Part shown: positions 1 through 8,508 of the stretch, piece by piece
How the letters are laid out: the number at the start of each line of letters is the position of its first letter
How positions within the stretch are numbered: the first letter of the stretch is position 1
Assembly: GCA_023135165.1 (NCBI GenBank)
Contig: JAGLTS010000041.1
Span: 1 to 47,531, forward strand
DNA length: 47,531 nucleotides
From: Phycisphaerales bacterium
Lineage (GTDB): Bacteria; Planctomycetota; Phycisphaerae; Phycisphaerales; JAGLTS01
Direction of reading: 5' to 3'
Made by a program: the position numbers and the translations under genes
Notes under the pieces: generated by a model
What the model was told of the DNA's origin: nothing
The model's database searches: none
What the model saw: only the letters and a program-made list of their open reading frames with translations

Positions 1-60
1 CTCGCCGCATAGATGCAACTCCTTGTAAGACCGGCGGGGTTCCGTTTTCTTCTCCCAGCA

Positions 61-966
61 ATGCCGCGATCCACCGACCATCTCGGCCAACGACACTACC
101 CGCTGTGGCGAATCGGCCCGTCGCGCACGATGACCTTCGATCAGCCGCGCCTCATGGCTGTGATCAACGTGACGCCCGACAGCTTCAGCGACGGCGGCGA
201 GCACATGTCCCCCACCGCTGCGATCTGCTTTGCCGAGATGTGCCTGGACGCTGGGGCTGACCTGCTGGACATCGGTGGCGAGTCAACCCGACCCGGCGCT
301 GCGAGGGTCAGCCCCGACGAGCAAATTCAGCGCATTCAGCCGGTCATCAACGGCTTGCGGTCAGCGGGCATCGACGCGCCGATCACCATCGACACAACGT
401 CTTCCACTGTCGCCCGGGCGGCTCTGGATGCTGGCGCCGACGCAATCAACGACGTTTCAGCTGGCCTCGAAGATCCCGCCATCTTGAATCTTGCCTCCGA
501 CCGCCACGCCGGGCTGATACTGATGCATCGTGTTAGACCGCCGGATCAGGATACGTACTCACACACATACGCCGCCCCCCTCGTCGAAGGTGACATCGTG
601 GCAGCGGTCGTGCGGTTCCTTCAGGACCGGGTCGAAGCCGCGGTGCAGGCGGGCGTCGCGTTGGATGCGATTGCCGTGGATCCCGGCCTGGGGTTCGGCA
701 AGACCGTCGAGCAGAATCTGCACCTCATGGCGGAGGTCGGCCGCCTCGCTGTGCTCGGTCGGCCGATCCTCCTAGGCGCGAGTCGAAAGAGCTTCATCGG
801 TCATGTGGCGGGCATCGATGAGCCTGCCGAGCGGGATGGCGCGTCGGTCGCAGCGGCGGTGCTGATGTATCGCGCGGGCGGGCGCTTTTTCCGCGTGCAC
901 GACATCGCCATGCACCGTCGAGGACTGGCGGTGGCCAAGGCGATGCAGTCCGGGCTGAGTGCGTGA
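61..966 (+). CDS. folP: Dihydropteroate synthase
   Basis: Condenses p-aminobenzoate with 6-hydroxymethyl-dihydropterin pyrophosphate in cytosolic folate synthesis. The family blocks appear in order: NVTPDSFSDGG near the N-terminus, DIGGESTRPGA, ITIDTTSS, AINDVSAG, LILMH, VDPGLGFGK and ILLGASRKSFIG. These cover the pterin and pyrophosphate sites, so the enzyme looks intact. From the ATG at 61 it is 301 residues, slightly above the usual 270-290. An in-frame ATG at 13 and another at 130 exist and none has a clear Shine-Dalgarno. The 61 start was chosen because the WRIG segment before the first motif resembles the N-terminal strand of other FolP proteins. It lies 150 bp upstream of trxA on the same strand. 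Confidence 0.93.
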   Translation: MPRSTDHLGQRHYPLWRIGPSRTMTFDQPRLMAVINVTPDSFSDGGEHMSPTAAICFAEMCLDAGADLLDIGGESTRPGAARVSPDEQIQRIQPVINGLRSAGIDAPITIDTTSSTVARAALDAGADAINDVSAGLEDPAILNLASDRHAGLILMHRVRPPDQDTYSHTYAAPLVEGDIVAAVVRFLQDRVEAAVQAGVALDAIAVDPGLGFGKTVEQNLHLMAEVGRLAVLGRPILLGASRKSFIGHVAGIDEPAERDGASVAAAVLMYRAGGRFFRVHDIAMHRRGLAVAKAMQSGLSA

Positions 967-1117
967 AGATTTGCTGATCGGACCGGTTGGTTTGAGAGCG
1001 GGTGGGTGCTACGATCGGGACCGTGCACGTCCGGCATTTCCGTCCGGGCGTTTTCGTGAGAAGGAAATTGTTGGGGCGGCGAGCCGATGTGCCGTGCCGT
1101 CCGCGAAGGAGCCGAGC

Positions 1118-1450
1118 ATGGCCAGCGAGAATGTGCATACGTTCACAGATGAGAACTTCGAGGCGTCAGTGCTTCAAGCCGAGGAGCCCGTGCTCGTCGA
1201 TTTCGGGGCTGAATGGTGCATGCCCTGCAGAATGATCGCGCCCACCATCGAAGAAATCGCAGCGGATTACGCCGGCCGAGCCAAGGTTGGAACGATCGAT
1301 ACGGATGCGAACCGGAACATCGGCATCCAGTATCAGATCAGCGCCATCCCGACCGTGATTCTGTTCAAGGGCGGAGAGGTGGCTAAGAAGTTCGTCGGCC
1401 TGACAGGCAAGAATGACCTCGCCGCCGCCATTGACGAAGCCCTCGGCTGA
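1118..1450 (+). CDS. trxA: Thioredoxin with WCMPC active site
   Basis: Small cytosolic disulfide reductase of 110 residues, the standard size for thioredoxin. The thioredoxin fold is visible: VLVDFGAEWCMPCRM holds the active site, followed by the AIPTVILFKGGE strand-cis-Pro segment. The dipeptide between the cysteines is Met-Pro rather than the usual Gly-Pro, a change expected to alter redox potential or partner choice (inference). The ATG at 1118 is preceded by AAGGAG at 1106-1111, ideally spaced; an open frame continues upstream to 959 but carries no thioredoxin-like sequence. It converges with sucD, 32 bp away, with no obvious terminator between them. Confidence 0.93.
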   Translation: MASENVHTFTDENFEASVLQAEEPVLVDFGAEWCMPCRMIAPTIEEIAADYAGRAKVGTIDTDANRNIGIQYQISAIPTVILFKGGEVAKKFVGLTGKNDLAAAIDEALG

Positions 1451-1482
1451 ACAAGTTGAATAGAAGTTGTAGGCGCGCCGGA

Positions 1483-2424
1483 TCAGACGCCCAGCGCCTG
1501 GGCCATGGTCGCGCCCATGTCGGCGGGGGATTCGGCGACGGCGATGCCTGCTTCCTGGAGCGCTGCGATCTTTGCGTCGGCTGTGCCCTGGCCGCCGGAG
1601 ATAATGGCGCCGGCGTGCCCCATACGCTTGCCGGGAGGAGCTGTGCGACCCGCGATGAAAGCGGCGACGGGTTTGGTCATGTTCGCCTTGATGAACGCTG
1701 CTGCTTCCTCTTCGTCGCTGCCGCCGATCTCGCCGATGATCACCACGCCGTCAGTCTCGGCATCCGCTTGGAACATCTCCAGGCACTCGATGAAGTTGAC
1801 GCCCTTCACGGGATCGCCGCCCAGGCCCAGGCATGTGCTCTGCCCGATGCCACGTTCCGAGCACTGCCAGACAGCTTCGTAGGTGAGCGTGCCGGACCGC
1901 GAGATGATGCCGACCGCCTTGCCCGTGGAGGCGTCATCGCGGTGCATGTGGATGTAGCCGGGCATGATGCCGATCTTGCAACCACCCTTGAATGTCGCAC
2001 CTGATTCGTCGCCGGCGACCCGTCGGCCGGGCGTGATGACGCCGGGGCAGTTCGGGCCTACAAGGTTGACGCCTGCCATCCCGTCGAGGATCGCCCGGAC
2101 ACGGATCATGTCGCTGGTGGGCAGCCCCTCAGTGATGCAGACGATGGTGCGGATGCCGGCGTCGGCTGCTTCGAGAATGGCATCGGCTGCGAAGGGTGGC
2201 GGGACGAAGATCATCGAGGCGTCGGCCCTGGTGGCGCTGACAGCGTCGGCGACAGTGTTGAAGATCGGTAGGCCGTTCGCATCCTTGTTGCCGCCCTTGC
2301 CGGGCGTGACGCCGCCGACCATGTTTGTGCCGTAGTCGAGGCACGCCTTAGTGTGAAATGCCCCAGCCGACCCTGTGATGCCCTGACAGATGACCTTGGT
2401 GTCGGCGTTGATGAGGATGCTCAT
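1483..2424 (-). CDS. sucD: Succinyl-CoA synthetase alpha subunit
   Basis: Alpha subunit of succinate-CoA ligase, the TCA-cycle enzyme that makes ATP or GTP from succinyl-CoA. The 313-residue length is close to the family norm. It has the CoA-binding start ([12 protein letters not shown]), [28 protein letters not shown], the GGDPVKG segment, and the [16 protein letters not shown] block whose His is the phosphorylated residue. The ATG at 2422-2424 follows the family start ([15 protein letters not shown]). The beta subunit gene sucC, normally directly upstream, is absent: about 420 bp without a gene lie upstream and then a prepilin gene on the opposite strand. The partner must be encoded elsewhere. 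Confidence 0.95.
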   Translation of the reverse strand: MSILINADTKVICQGITGSAGAFHTKACLDYGTNMVGGVTPGKGGNKDANGLPIFNTVADAVSATRADASMIFVPPPFAADAILEAADAGIRTIVCITEGLPTSDMIRVRAILDGMAGVNLVGPNCPGVITPGRRVAGDESGATFKGGCKIGIMPGYIHMHRDDASTGKAVGIISRSGTLTYEAVWQCSERGIGQSTCLGLGGDPVKGVNFIECLEMFQADAETDGVVIIGEIGGSDEEEAAAFIKANMTKPVAAFIAGRTAPPGKRMGHAGAIISGGQGTADAKIAALQEAGIAVAESPADMGATMAQALGV

Positions 2425-2848
2425 GGAGCGTGCTCCGGCTGGATTGATTAGGTTTATGTAAGGCCCGCGCGTATTGACGTGAACCTGTTTGCTGTCTCGT
2501 CTGGTCGGGCAGAATAGCCAGGTCAGTGCCTCGCGACAAAGCTATCCAGCGCACGATGTCGCACGAGCCGCGTGCTAAAACATTTTACCTGATCCATATC
2601 AGACACCCCATGCGGACCGCAATTCAGCGCAAGTCATCGCCGGAACATGGGTTGGAATGCACGGCATCCAGCGGCATCCAGCCCGGCGACGGGCGCCAAT
2701 TCGGATCGGCGCGTGAATTTTCGGGCTGGACTGTTGGCCTGGCGCGGATATGGGGCTACTCTTCAGAGTCGCAGGTAAAGTATTTTACCAACCCGTGTCC
2801 GCGCCGGTCGGTAGCACCGGCTGAATGCGGAATCGAGGGCCGATTCTC
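2425..2848. other. Divergent intergenic region, sucD / prepilin
   Basis: No gene is convincing here. It separates divergent genes and so should hold promoters for both. Visible structure: a perfect 10-bp tandem duplication GGCATCCAGC at 2663-2672 and 2673-2682; the motif TTTTACC at 2583-2589; and a GGTAAA-N4-TTTACC palindrome at 2774-2789, where the TTTACC element recurs. Confidence 0.6.
2774..2789. promoter_or_regulatory. Candidate operator, GGTAAA-N4-TTTACC
   Basis: Perfect 6-bp inverted repeat with a 4-bp AT-rich spacer (GTAT), about 60 bp upstream of the prepilin-like start at 2849. A second TTTTACC half-site lies at 2583-2589. The position and symmetry suit a dimeric regulator. No regulator family is recognised from the motif, so this is a prediction only. 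Confidence 0.3.
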
Positions 2849-3733
2849 ATGCGTCGAAGAACAGCCTATCCCAGCCACAGGTCGGCGTTTACGCTCATCG
2901 AGCTGCTCGTGGTCATCGCCATCATCGCGCTGCTGATCGGGATTCTGCTCCCCGCGCTGGGTAAGGCCCGCGAGTCGGCGCAGGATCTCAAGTGCCTGGC
3001 GCAGCTCCGCGAGATGGGCACACAGATGGCGCTCTATGCCAACAATGACCGCAAGGGCTACTACCCCACCAAGCCGGAACACTCGAGCGGAAGTGCGGAC
3101 TACCTCGATACGCAGCAGATGACCAACGGCTTTGCCGGCTTCTACAACCTGCAAGTACTGCGTGGCGCCGCCACCGGTGGCGTGATGTACCCAGGCGACG
3201 ATGAACCCTCGACGCCGTTGCTTGCCCCCTATGTCGACGGCAGCACGCCGGATCTGTTTGTCTGCCCGCGCGATCGAATGGACGGCCTGGGTACCGACAA
3301 CGTGACACTTCACGAGGTTGTTCCCGCTGGACGGGTGACAGGCGATGAACAACAGCTTCTGCTGAATGAGGGCGATCCTCGTCGCGGCCTGAACTGGGAT
3401 AACCTCAGCTACTTTTACCGGGCGGGTGTCCGCAATGACGTGCCGGCACAGTTCATGCTCCTTGCGGATGAGACGAACGAATCAGATGTCAGCATGGACC
3501 GTTTCTACGGCGTCCAGATCGACCAGAAGACGGGTGCGGTGACCAATACCGGACGCTACGGCGATGCCCTTCCATACCACTTTGACGACAATCACGGCGA
3601 GCACGGCGGGAACATGATCTTCAACGACGGTAGCGGGCGGTGGACCAACCAGAATGAGGTTATCAAGCTCTACGAGCAGGTGAATATCGGGCTTGGCACG
3701 CACGGCTCGAACCAGACCCAGTCGGTGGACTAA
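2849..3733 (+). CDS. Prepilin-like (type II pseudopilin family) protein
   Basis: 294-residue protein with a type IV prepilin/pseudopilin N-terminus: a short basic leader ([13 protein letters not shown]), then [20 protein letters not shown] as the membrane helix, with the expected Glu at +5. The residue before the cleavage point is Ala (SA|FTLIE) instead of the usual Gly. The rest is a periplasmic globular domain of the large planctomycete pseudopilin type ([28 protein letters not shown]). The ATG at 2849 is preceded by a purine-rich GAGGG; an ATG at 2825 in the same frame lacks any ribosome site. It is followed on the same strand by two secreted paralogues, so it may belong to their export or assembly. 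The exact substrate is unknown. Confidence 0.85.
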   Translation: MRRRTAYPSHRSAFTLIELLVVIAIIALLIGILLPALGKARESAQDLKCLAQLREMGTQMALYANNDRKGYYPTKPEHSSGSADYLDTQQMTNGFAGFYNLQVLRGAATGGVMYPGDDEPSTPLLAPYVDGSTPDLFVCPRDRMDGLGTDNVTLHEVVPAGRVTGDEQQLLLNEGDPRRGLNWDNLSYFYRAGVRNDVPAQFMLLADETNESDVSMDRFYGVQIDQKTGAVTNTGRYGDALPYHFDDNHGEHGGNMIFNDGSGRWTNQNEVIKLYEQVNIGLGTHGSNQTQSVD

Positions 3734-3745
3734 AACGAGAGGATT

Positions 3746-3824
3746 CGGCGATCCGGCCTACTCCGGTCGCCGATTTGTTGAGAGAAACATTGTGTACTTG
3801 CAGCCTGCCGGCCTTGGCGGGCTG
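3746..3824 (+). other. Two hairpins between prepilin and dockerin genes
   Basis: First hairpin: CGGCGA (3746-3751), bulged T, CCGG (3753-3756), loop, CCGG (3763-3766), TCGCCG (3767-3772), followed by a weak T-rich stretch. Second: CAGCC-T-GCC (3801-3809) pairing with GGC-G-GGCTG (3816-3824). They start 13 nt after the prepilin stop and end 24 nt before the next start. They could be a weak terminator or attenuator, or an RNA-processing or stability element. Confidence 0.4.
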
Positions 3825-3848
3825 TGCATTCATGGAGAAGAGCAAAAG

Positions 3849-4988
3849 ATGAGAATCGGACTTTCCGCACGGCACATCGTGGCGGCAGCCGCGACCGCAG
3901 CCCTCCCGGCTGTGGCGCTTGCCGCTCCAACGATTGACGGCCAGAACATCCCCGGCGACTTCGGGACTGCTGCCGCGACGCAACGTTTCCAGACGAACTT
4001 CGGAGACGATCAGAGCGGCGATCAGTTCGGCTTGGGCAGTGAACTGGATCAGTTGTTCATCACCAACGATGGTGACAAACTCTACCTGGGCATGACCGGC
4101 AATCTCCAAAACAACGGCAACTGCATCGTCGTCTTCTTCGACGTGGATGACGGCGCCACAGGCGCATCGCTGCTCTTCACGAAGGACATCTTCGGCAGCG
4201 GCGAGACGATCCCCGGCCTGACGCGACACTTCGGCGGTGATGAAAGCGGCGGCGCGGGCTTCAACGACATCACGTTCGACAACGGCTTTGCCCCGAACTT
4301 CGTCCTCGGGTTCTCAGGCGGATCGCCCCTCGGCTCACAGACGCGGACTTACTACCTCGTCAACTGGACCGAGCTTGGCGACTCGACCGGCGGCGTCACA
4401 CCCGAAGCGCTTGAGCACGTCAACACGGTCAACGGCCTGATGACGGCTGGCGATTCCACAGCCTCCGGCTCCAACGGGACGCTCGGCATGTTCTGGCCCG
4501 GCAGCGACGCGCTCGGCATCAAGGGCGCTGCGGACAACTCCAACACGCTCGGCGTTGATGGCGGCACGGGGCTGTGGACGACCGACCCCGCTACGGCTGA
4601 CACAGGCTTTGAGTTCTCCATCCCGCTGAGCCTGCTCGGCGTCGGCGTGGGTGACGATGTCTGCATCTTCGCCATCGCCTCCGGAGACAGCGGCTGGATG
4701 AGCAACCAACTGCTCCCCACCGACGACGTTTCCGCGACACTTGAGAACCTCGGTATGGATCGGCCGTTCGACTTCAACGCCGTCTCCGGTGCGCAGTACG
4801 TCTGCTACACGGTCGTCGAGGCCGGCTGCGTGGGCGATCTTGACGGTGACGGCGACACGGATCAGTCCGACCTGGGCATTCTGCTTGCCGCCTACAACAT
4901 CAACAGCGACGGCGATCTTGATGGTGACGGTGATACGGATCAGTCCGACTTGGGCATCCTGCTTGCCGACTACAACTGCGGCATGTAA
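3849..4988 (+). CDS. Secreted protein with two dockerin-type repeats
   Basis: 379 residues. Signal peptide at 1-25 (MRIGLSARHIVAAAATAALP.., Ala-rich, cut near ALAAP). A beta-rich domain begins PTIDGQNIPGDFG and resembles the next gene's product. The C-terminus is GDLDGDGDTDQSDLGILL repeated twice, the Ca-binding Asp ladder (DxDxDxxxxD) of dockerin-like modules, followed by a short Cys-containing end. Such modules in planctomycetes sit at the end of surface or secreted proteins and are thought to mediate attachment. The ATG at 3849 has a GGAGAAGAG-type ribosome site; the frame is open back to 3693 but overlaps the prepilin stop. No catalytic motif was recognised. Confidence 0.85.
   Translation: MRIGLSARHIVAAAATAALPAVALAAPTIDGQNIPGDFGTAAATQRFQTNFGDDQSGDQFGLGSELDQLFITNDGDKLYLGMTGNLQNNGNCIVVFFDVDDGATGASLLFTKDIFGSGETIPGLTRHFGGDESGGAGFNDITFDNGFAPNFVLGFSGGSPLGSQTRTYYLVNWTELGDSTGGVTPEALEHVNTVNGLMTAGDSTASGSNGTLGMFWPGSDALGIKGAADNSNTLGVDGGTGLWTTDPATADTGFEFSIPLSLLGVGVGDDVCIFAIASGDSGWMSNQLLPTDDVSATLENLGMDRPFDFNAVSGAQYVCYTVVEAGCVGDLDGDGDTDQSDLGILLAAYNINSDGDLDGDGDTDQSDLGILLADYNCGM
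4836..4985 (+). repeat. Tandem 78-bp repeat encoding dockerin modules
   Basis: Two head-to-tail copies, 4836-4913 and 4914-4985, each coding for one dockerin-type Ca-binding segment. They share most bases, with differences mainly at third codon positions (GACGGTGACGGCGAC against GATGGTGACGGTGAT). This suggests an in-gene duplication kept by selection on protein sequence. Confidence 0.8.
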
Positions 4989-5079
4989 TGCCCATACGTC
5001 GTCAAACACAGCGACGTTTTCAACCAGAACACCACACGCGGAAAATCAACTCCGCGATACCCTTTGGAGGGTTTGAAGA

Positions 5080-5985
5080 ATGAAACTTGCTCTTGGAAGT
5101 GCAGCACTTCTCGTGCTCGCGGGTCCGGCTGCGGCCGTCCCGACAATCGACGGGCAGAACATCCCAACCGAGTTCCCCGCACCCGTCGCCACACAGGACA
5201 CCAACACGCAGTTCGGCAACAACTACAACGAGCTCAACCAGCTCTTCATCGACGCCGATTCGGACAACATCTACGTCGGCATCACCGGCAATCTGGCGGA
5301 CAACAACGCCATCGTGTTGTTCATTGATACCACGCCGTTCGCCGGGTCGAACATCCTGAACACGGATCCCGGCGGCCCGTGTCCGGGCGACATTCCCACG
5401 CTGATCCGCATGTACTCCGGCACCACCATGGAGACGGGATTCAGCCCGAACTACACGCTGCTGGTTTCCGTCGGGACGTTCCCCGGCCAGACGCTCAGTG
5501 AGCTGGTCATGGCGTGCGATCTGACGGATCTGGATGCGATGACCAACACCCCGCTCGGGCTTGGCCTTATCAACTCCGGCAGCGGCGTGCTGTCCACCAC
5601 GGCGGTGACCGGCGTCGAAGTCGCGCTTGATAACAGCAATGTGAATGGCGTCGGGGAATGGTCCGAAGGCGGCGAAACGCCCGCGCAGACCGGTGACGAT
5701 CCGACCGATGCAACCACCGGCTTTGAGATCGCCATCCCGCGCGACCTGCTCGGCCTGACCAGCGTTGCTCCAGTGGAAGTCAGCTTCTTTGTATTCCTCA
5801 CGAACAACGCGCAGGGCGGCGGCTCCGGACCGTGCGACCGCGAAGGATACGCCTCGAACCAAGGCCTGCCCGGCATCGGTGGGTGGGGCAATCTCGCCAG
5901 CTTCAGTCCGACCGGCGCGTGGCAGCTTGATTTCGATGCGGCGCCGAACGTCAACTACGTCCCTGTCATCATCCCGGGCATCTAA
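5080..5985 (+). CDS. Secreted paralogue of the dockerin protein
   Basis: 301 residues with a short cleavable signal peptide (MKLALGSAALLVLAGPAAA). The mature part starts PTIDGQNIPTEFPAPVATQD and shares with the upstream gene the segments TIDGQNIP, LNQLFI (upstream DQLFI), and YVGITGNL (upstream YLGMTGNL). The two are therefore paralogues side by side. This copy lacks the dockerin tail and ends VNYVPVIIPGI. The ATG at 5080 has a strong GGAGG at 5066-5070. A rho-independent terminator follows at 6034, so the prepilin and the two paralogues form a likely transcription unit. No enzyme motif was recognised; a structural or carbohydrate-binding surface role is a guess. Confidence 0.85.
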   Translation: MKLALGSAALLVLAGPAAAVPTIDGQNIPTEFPAPVATQDTNTQFGNNYNELNQLFIDADSDNIYVGITGNLADNNAIVLFIDTTPFAGSNILNTDPGGPCPGDIPTLIRMYSGTTMETGFSPNYTLLVSVGTFPGQTLSELVMACDLTDLDAMTNTPLGLGLINSGSGVLSTTAVTGVEVALDNSNVNGVGEWSEGGETPAQTGDDPTDATTGFEIAIPRDLLGLTSVAPVEVSFFVFLTNNAQGGGSGPCDREGYASNQGLPGIGGWGNLASFSPTGAWQLDFDAAPNVNYVPVIIPGI

Positions 5986-6033
5986 CTGATCCCGGCTGAC
6001 TCGTTATCCCCTTCGGTGGATCGCCACCAAGCA

Positions 6034-6071
6034 AGCGGGGTTGCCCACGACCGGCAACCCCGCTGTTTTTT
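6034..6071 (+). terminator. Rho-independent terminator
   Basis: Perfect 12-bp stem: AGCGGGGTTGCC (6034-6045) pairs with GGCAACCCCGCT (6053-6064), 7-nt loop, then G and six T at 6066-6071. It closes the prepilin/paralogue unit about 50 nt after its last stop codon. Confidence 0.93.
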
Positions 6072-6149
6072 GGTAGGCACGGCGAGCCGGAGCGTGTCGC
6101 TCCGGGTTTCGTCGAACATCCGTGATACGGACCGCTTGGTTGTCGTACA

Positions 6150-6174
6150 AACCCAGCCCGACACGGGCTGGGTT
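6150..6174 (-). terminator. Probable terminator of the fapA-like gene
   Basis: Perfect 11-bp stem AACCCAGCCCG / CGGGCTGGGTT with a 3-nt loop, just beyond the stop of the minus-strand gene ending at 6181. The T-rich tail on the minus strand is weak (TTTGT), so termination may be partial. Confidence 0.55.
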
Positions 6175-6180
6175 GCTTGA

Positions 6181-7824
6181 TCAGCGTAGGTCTTGGACCA
6201 CGATCTTCTCCGACACGGAGTCATAGACGATTCGGCATCGACGAATGGCGTCGTCGTTGTCGAGGACCGCGTTTCCAATCCGCACGACCACGCGCGGCAT
6301 CAGCTCGTTGAGCGCATCAACGTGACCTGTGTGATTCTCCGCCGCCTCGGCGAGCACCACCCGCCGATCTTCTTCGAGCATGCGAATTTGATGGTCGGTC
6401 ACGAACTCGCACTTGCGCAGTGCGGTGTACGTCTTGAGCTCCTCCGATTTCAGCTTGGTCGGGTCGCCGATGGCGCGCTGAATGCGGTCCGCCAGCTCGG
6501 CAGCCTGGTCGCGCTTCAGGCGGATGTCGGATATGGCGGTGTCGATCTTCGCAAGCGCCTGCATGGCGCTTTTCTCCAGGCCGACGAGCACCTCGGTCGG
6601 CACGCCGGTCGATGAGCCGTACTGTTTCGCCTCAACCATCTCACCTGCCGCCGCGCTGCCGCCGATGAGTTGCCCCCGGCCTTGCGTGACAAAGATCGCC
6701 TGCCCGGCGATGAGGCGGCTGTGCAGCGAACCGCTGTTGATGATGATGTTGTGCTCAGCGTAGATGGCGGCGTTCTCGGAGAACCGCGTGGTCACGCTGC
6801 CCGCCGCCCGGATCTCGGCGCGGTGATGACCGGCCACGCCGTGGCGCAACTCGACATCGCCGCCCGTCGATTCGACTTTGGCAGCTTCAACAGGGCCTTC
6901 GATCACAATGTTGCCCGTTGCTTTGAGCGAGGCGCCGTTTCGCACACCGGCGCGAACGACCACATCCCCGTCAAACTCAACGAGGCCCCGCTTGCGCGTG
7001 ATGTCCTCTCCGAGCACGAGCATGCGGCGGACTTCGATGTGGTTGCGCCCGAACAGGATGACACCGCTCGCCTCCGCGATGTAGTCGTCGCCCTCGTTCC
7101 GCACGTTCGGTCCCGTCTCGACTTCGACGGGCTTCGGGTCGGGTGGGGCGATCGCGTTGCCGAATGCGTCATGGCCCGGCGTGCCCGGTTGTTCGGGTAT
7201 TCGCCGCAGGATCCGATCACCATCCGCGCAGAGCCAAGGCTGGGAGTTCTCATCGACCTCGTCGGGAGAACCAAGGAGCTCAGGAAGTTGGTCGGGTGCT
7301 TGGCGCGCGAACAACTCCAATCGTGCATTCCGGCCCGGCTTGGGCGGCTCGCCGCGCACGATGACCGTGTCCTTGACCATCTCACCGCTTGCCGCCTGCG
7401 CGACCGCATCGTGAATGGCCTCTTCGTCAATACCTTCTGTTGTGCCTCGATCAGCGATCCACTCCATGATGTCGGCAACGTCAACGGCTCGACCGTGCGC
7501 GACGGGTGGGTGGACGCCGACCACCAAGGTCATGCCGTCTTTCGACGCGGTGATCTCGAAGAAGCCGTCCCGCTTCAGAGCATCGAGCTTCTCCGTCGAA
7601 TCCGGGTCGGCTTCGAGCAGTTTCGCCAACTCCGCCAATCGCTTCAGTTCCAGTTCATCGAGATCCTCACCGGCAGCAGCCAACTTGGCGAACTGCTCTT
7701 CCACCTGCTCCGTGGTCAGTTCTTCATGCAGCTTGAAATGCGCCTCACGCACGATGCGCTGCGTGTGCTTACTCGTGAAGCCGTCTTCTTCCACGTTCGA
7801 AGCAGGAGGATCATCCATCAACAA
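6181..7824 (-). CDS. FapA / DUF342 family protein
   Basis: 547-residue cytosolic protein. The middle and C-terminal half match the DUF342 (flagellar assembly protein A) layout: a region with GMTLVVGVHPP; a central VFGNxI-like turn (HDAFGNAIAPPDP); then the right-handed beta-helix typical of this family with repeating short strands (GDVVVRAGVRNGASLKATGNI, GDVELRHGVAG.., HNIIINSGSLHSRLIAG, GRGQLIGGSAAAGEMVEAKQYGS). A coiled-coil-like C-terminal tail follows. In Vibrio FapA links a glucose-PTS signal to polar flagellation; the role here is not established. The upstream neighbour (7864-8508) is a single-domain receiver protein transcribed in the same direction, so the pair may act together. The first codons read MLMDDPPASN. 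Confidence 0.85.
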   Translation of the reverse strand: MLMDDPPASNVEEDGFTSKHTQRIVREAHFKLHEELTTEQVEEQFAKLAAAGEDLDELELKRLAELAKLLEADPDSTEKLDALKRDGFFEITASKDGMTLVVGVHPPVAHGRAVDVADIMEWIADRGTTEGIDEEAIHDAVAQAASGEMVKDTVIVRGEPPKPGRNARLELFARQAPDQLPELLGSPDEVDENSQPWLCADGDRILRRIPEQPGTPGHDAFGNAIAPPDPKPVEVETGPNVRNEGDDYIAEASGVILFGRNHIEVRRMLVLGEDITRKRGLVEFDGDVVVRAGVRNGASLKATGNIVIEGPVEAAKVESTGGDVELRHGVAGHHRAEIRAAGSVTTRFSENAAIYAEHNIIINSGSLHSRLIAGQAIFVTQGRGQLIGGSAAAGEMVEAKQYGSSTGVPTEVLVGLEKSAMQALAKIDTAISDIRLKRDQAAELADRIQRAIGDPTKLKSEELKTYTALRKCEFVTDHQIRMLEEDRRVVLAEAAENHTGHVDALNELMPRVVVRIGNAVLDNDDAIRRCRIVYDSVSEKIVVQDLR

Positions 7825-7863
7825 ACCCCAACTTCAATGCCCATGGTTGAGTGGGATTACAGA

Positions 7864-8508
7864 CTATGCACGCTTGCGCTCCATAGCGTCGCCATCGTCG
7901 GCATCATCGATATCGATCAGTGCGCTTAACTCATCGGAATTCCCAACCTGTGAGATGATCTCAGCCGCGCTCATGCCCGGCCGAATGTCATCCAATCCCT
8001 CGACGGAATCCGAGCGAGCATCGCGCGGCGCCGCAGCCGCCTTGGCGTCGAAATCAGGCTCTAGGTCTGTTGTTCTGTCCACAGTCCGAGAATCCACACT
8101 GCCAGCCTGTCGCCCCGGCTGGCCTGACTGGTTTCCGGAGGCCGGGCCGATGCATTGCTCCACACGATCAAGCGTTTCTTCGAGCATGAACTGCGACTTC
8201 AGCAAGTACGCAGCGATGCCGAGCTTGGCAGCCTGGATCACAGAATGCCGCTCCGCCAGCGCGGTCATAATGATGACGGGCGTATCGTGCAGGTGTGCGT
8301 CGGCGCGCAGGGCCTTGAGGCACGCCAGGCCGTCCATGACCGGCATCGTCATCTCGAGAAGGACTAGGTCCGGGTGGTTGGCGCGTGCGGCCTTGAGCGC
8401 CTCTCGGCCGTTCTCAGCGCACATTGTCTGATAACCCCGTTCCCGCAGCGCAGCAGCAACCGGTTCCCTGATAACCGCCATGTCGTCCACAACGAGGATC
8501 GTACTCAT
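7864..8508 (-). CDS. Atypical receiver-domain protein (Asp to Glu)
   Basis: 214 residues: a CheY-like receiver at 1-120 and an unstructured acidic/polar tail. The acidic pair is present (VVDD), as are the switch Thr (IIMTA) and the conserved Lys (LLKS). The phospho-acceptor position reads LVLLEMTMPVMDG, so Glu replaces the Asp that takes the phosphate (codon GAG, checked on the minus strand). Glu often mimics a phosphorylated state, so the protein may be constitutively active or act without a kinase (inference). There is no DNA-binding output domain. It lies just upstream of the FapA-like gene with 39 bp between them, probably in one operon. Confidence 0.85.
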   Translation of the reverse strand: MSTILVVDDMAVIREPVAAALRERGYQTMCAENGREALKAARANHPDLVLLEMTMPVMDGLACLKALRADAHLHDTPVIIMTALAERHSVIQAAKLGIAAYLLKSQFMLEETLDRVEQCIGPASGNQSGQPGRQAGSVDSRTVDRTTDLEPDFDAKAAAAPRDARSDSVEGLDDIRPGMSAAEIISQVGNSDELSALIDIDDADDGDAMERKRA

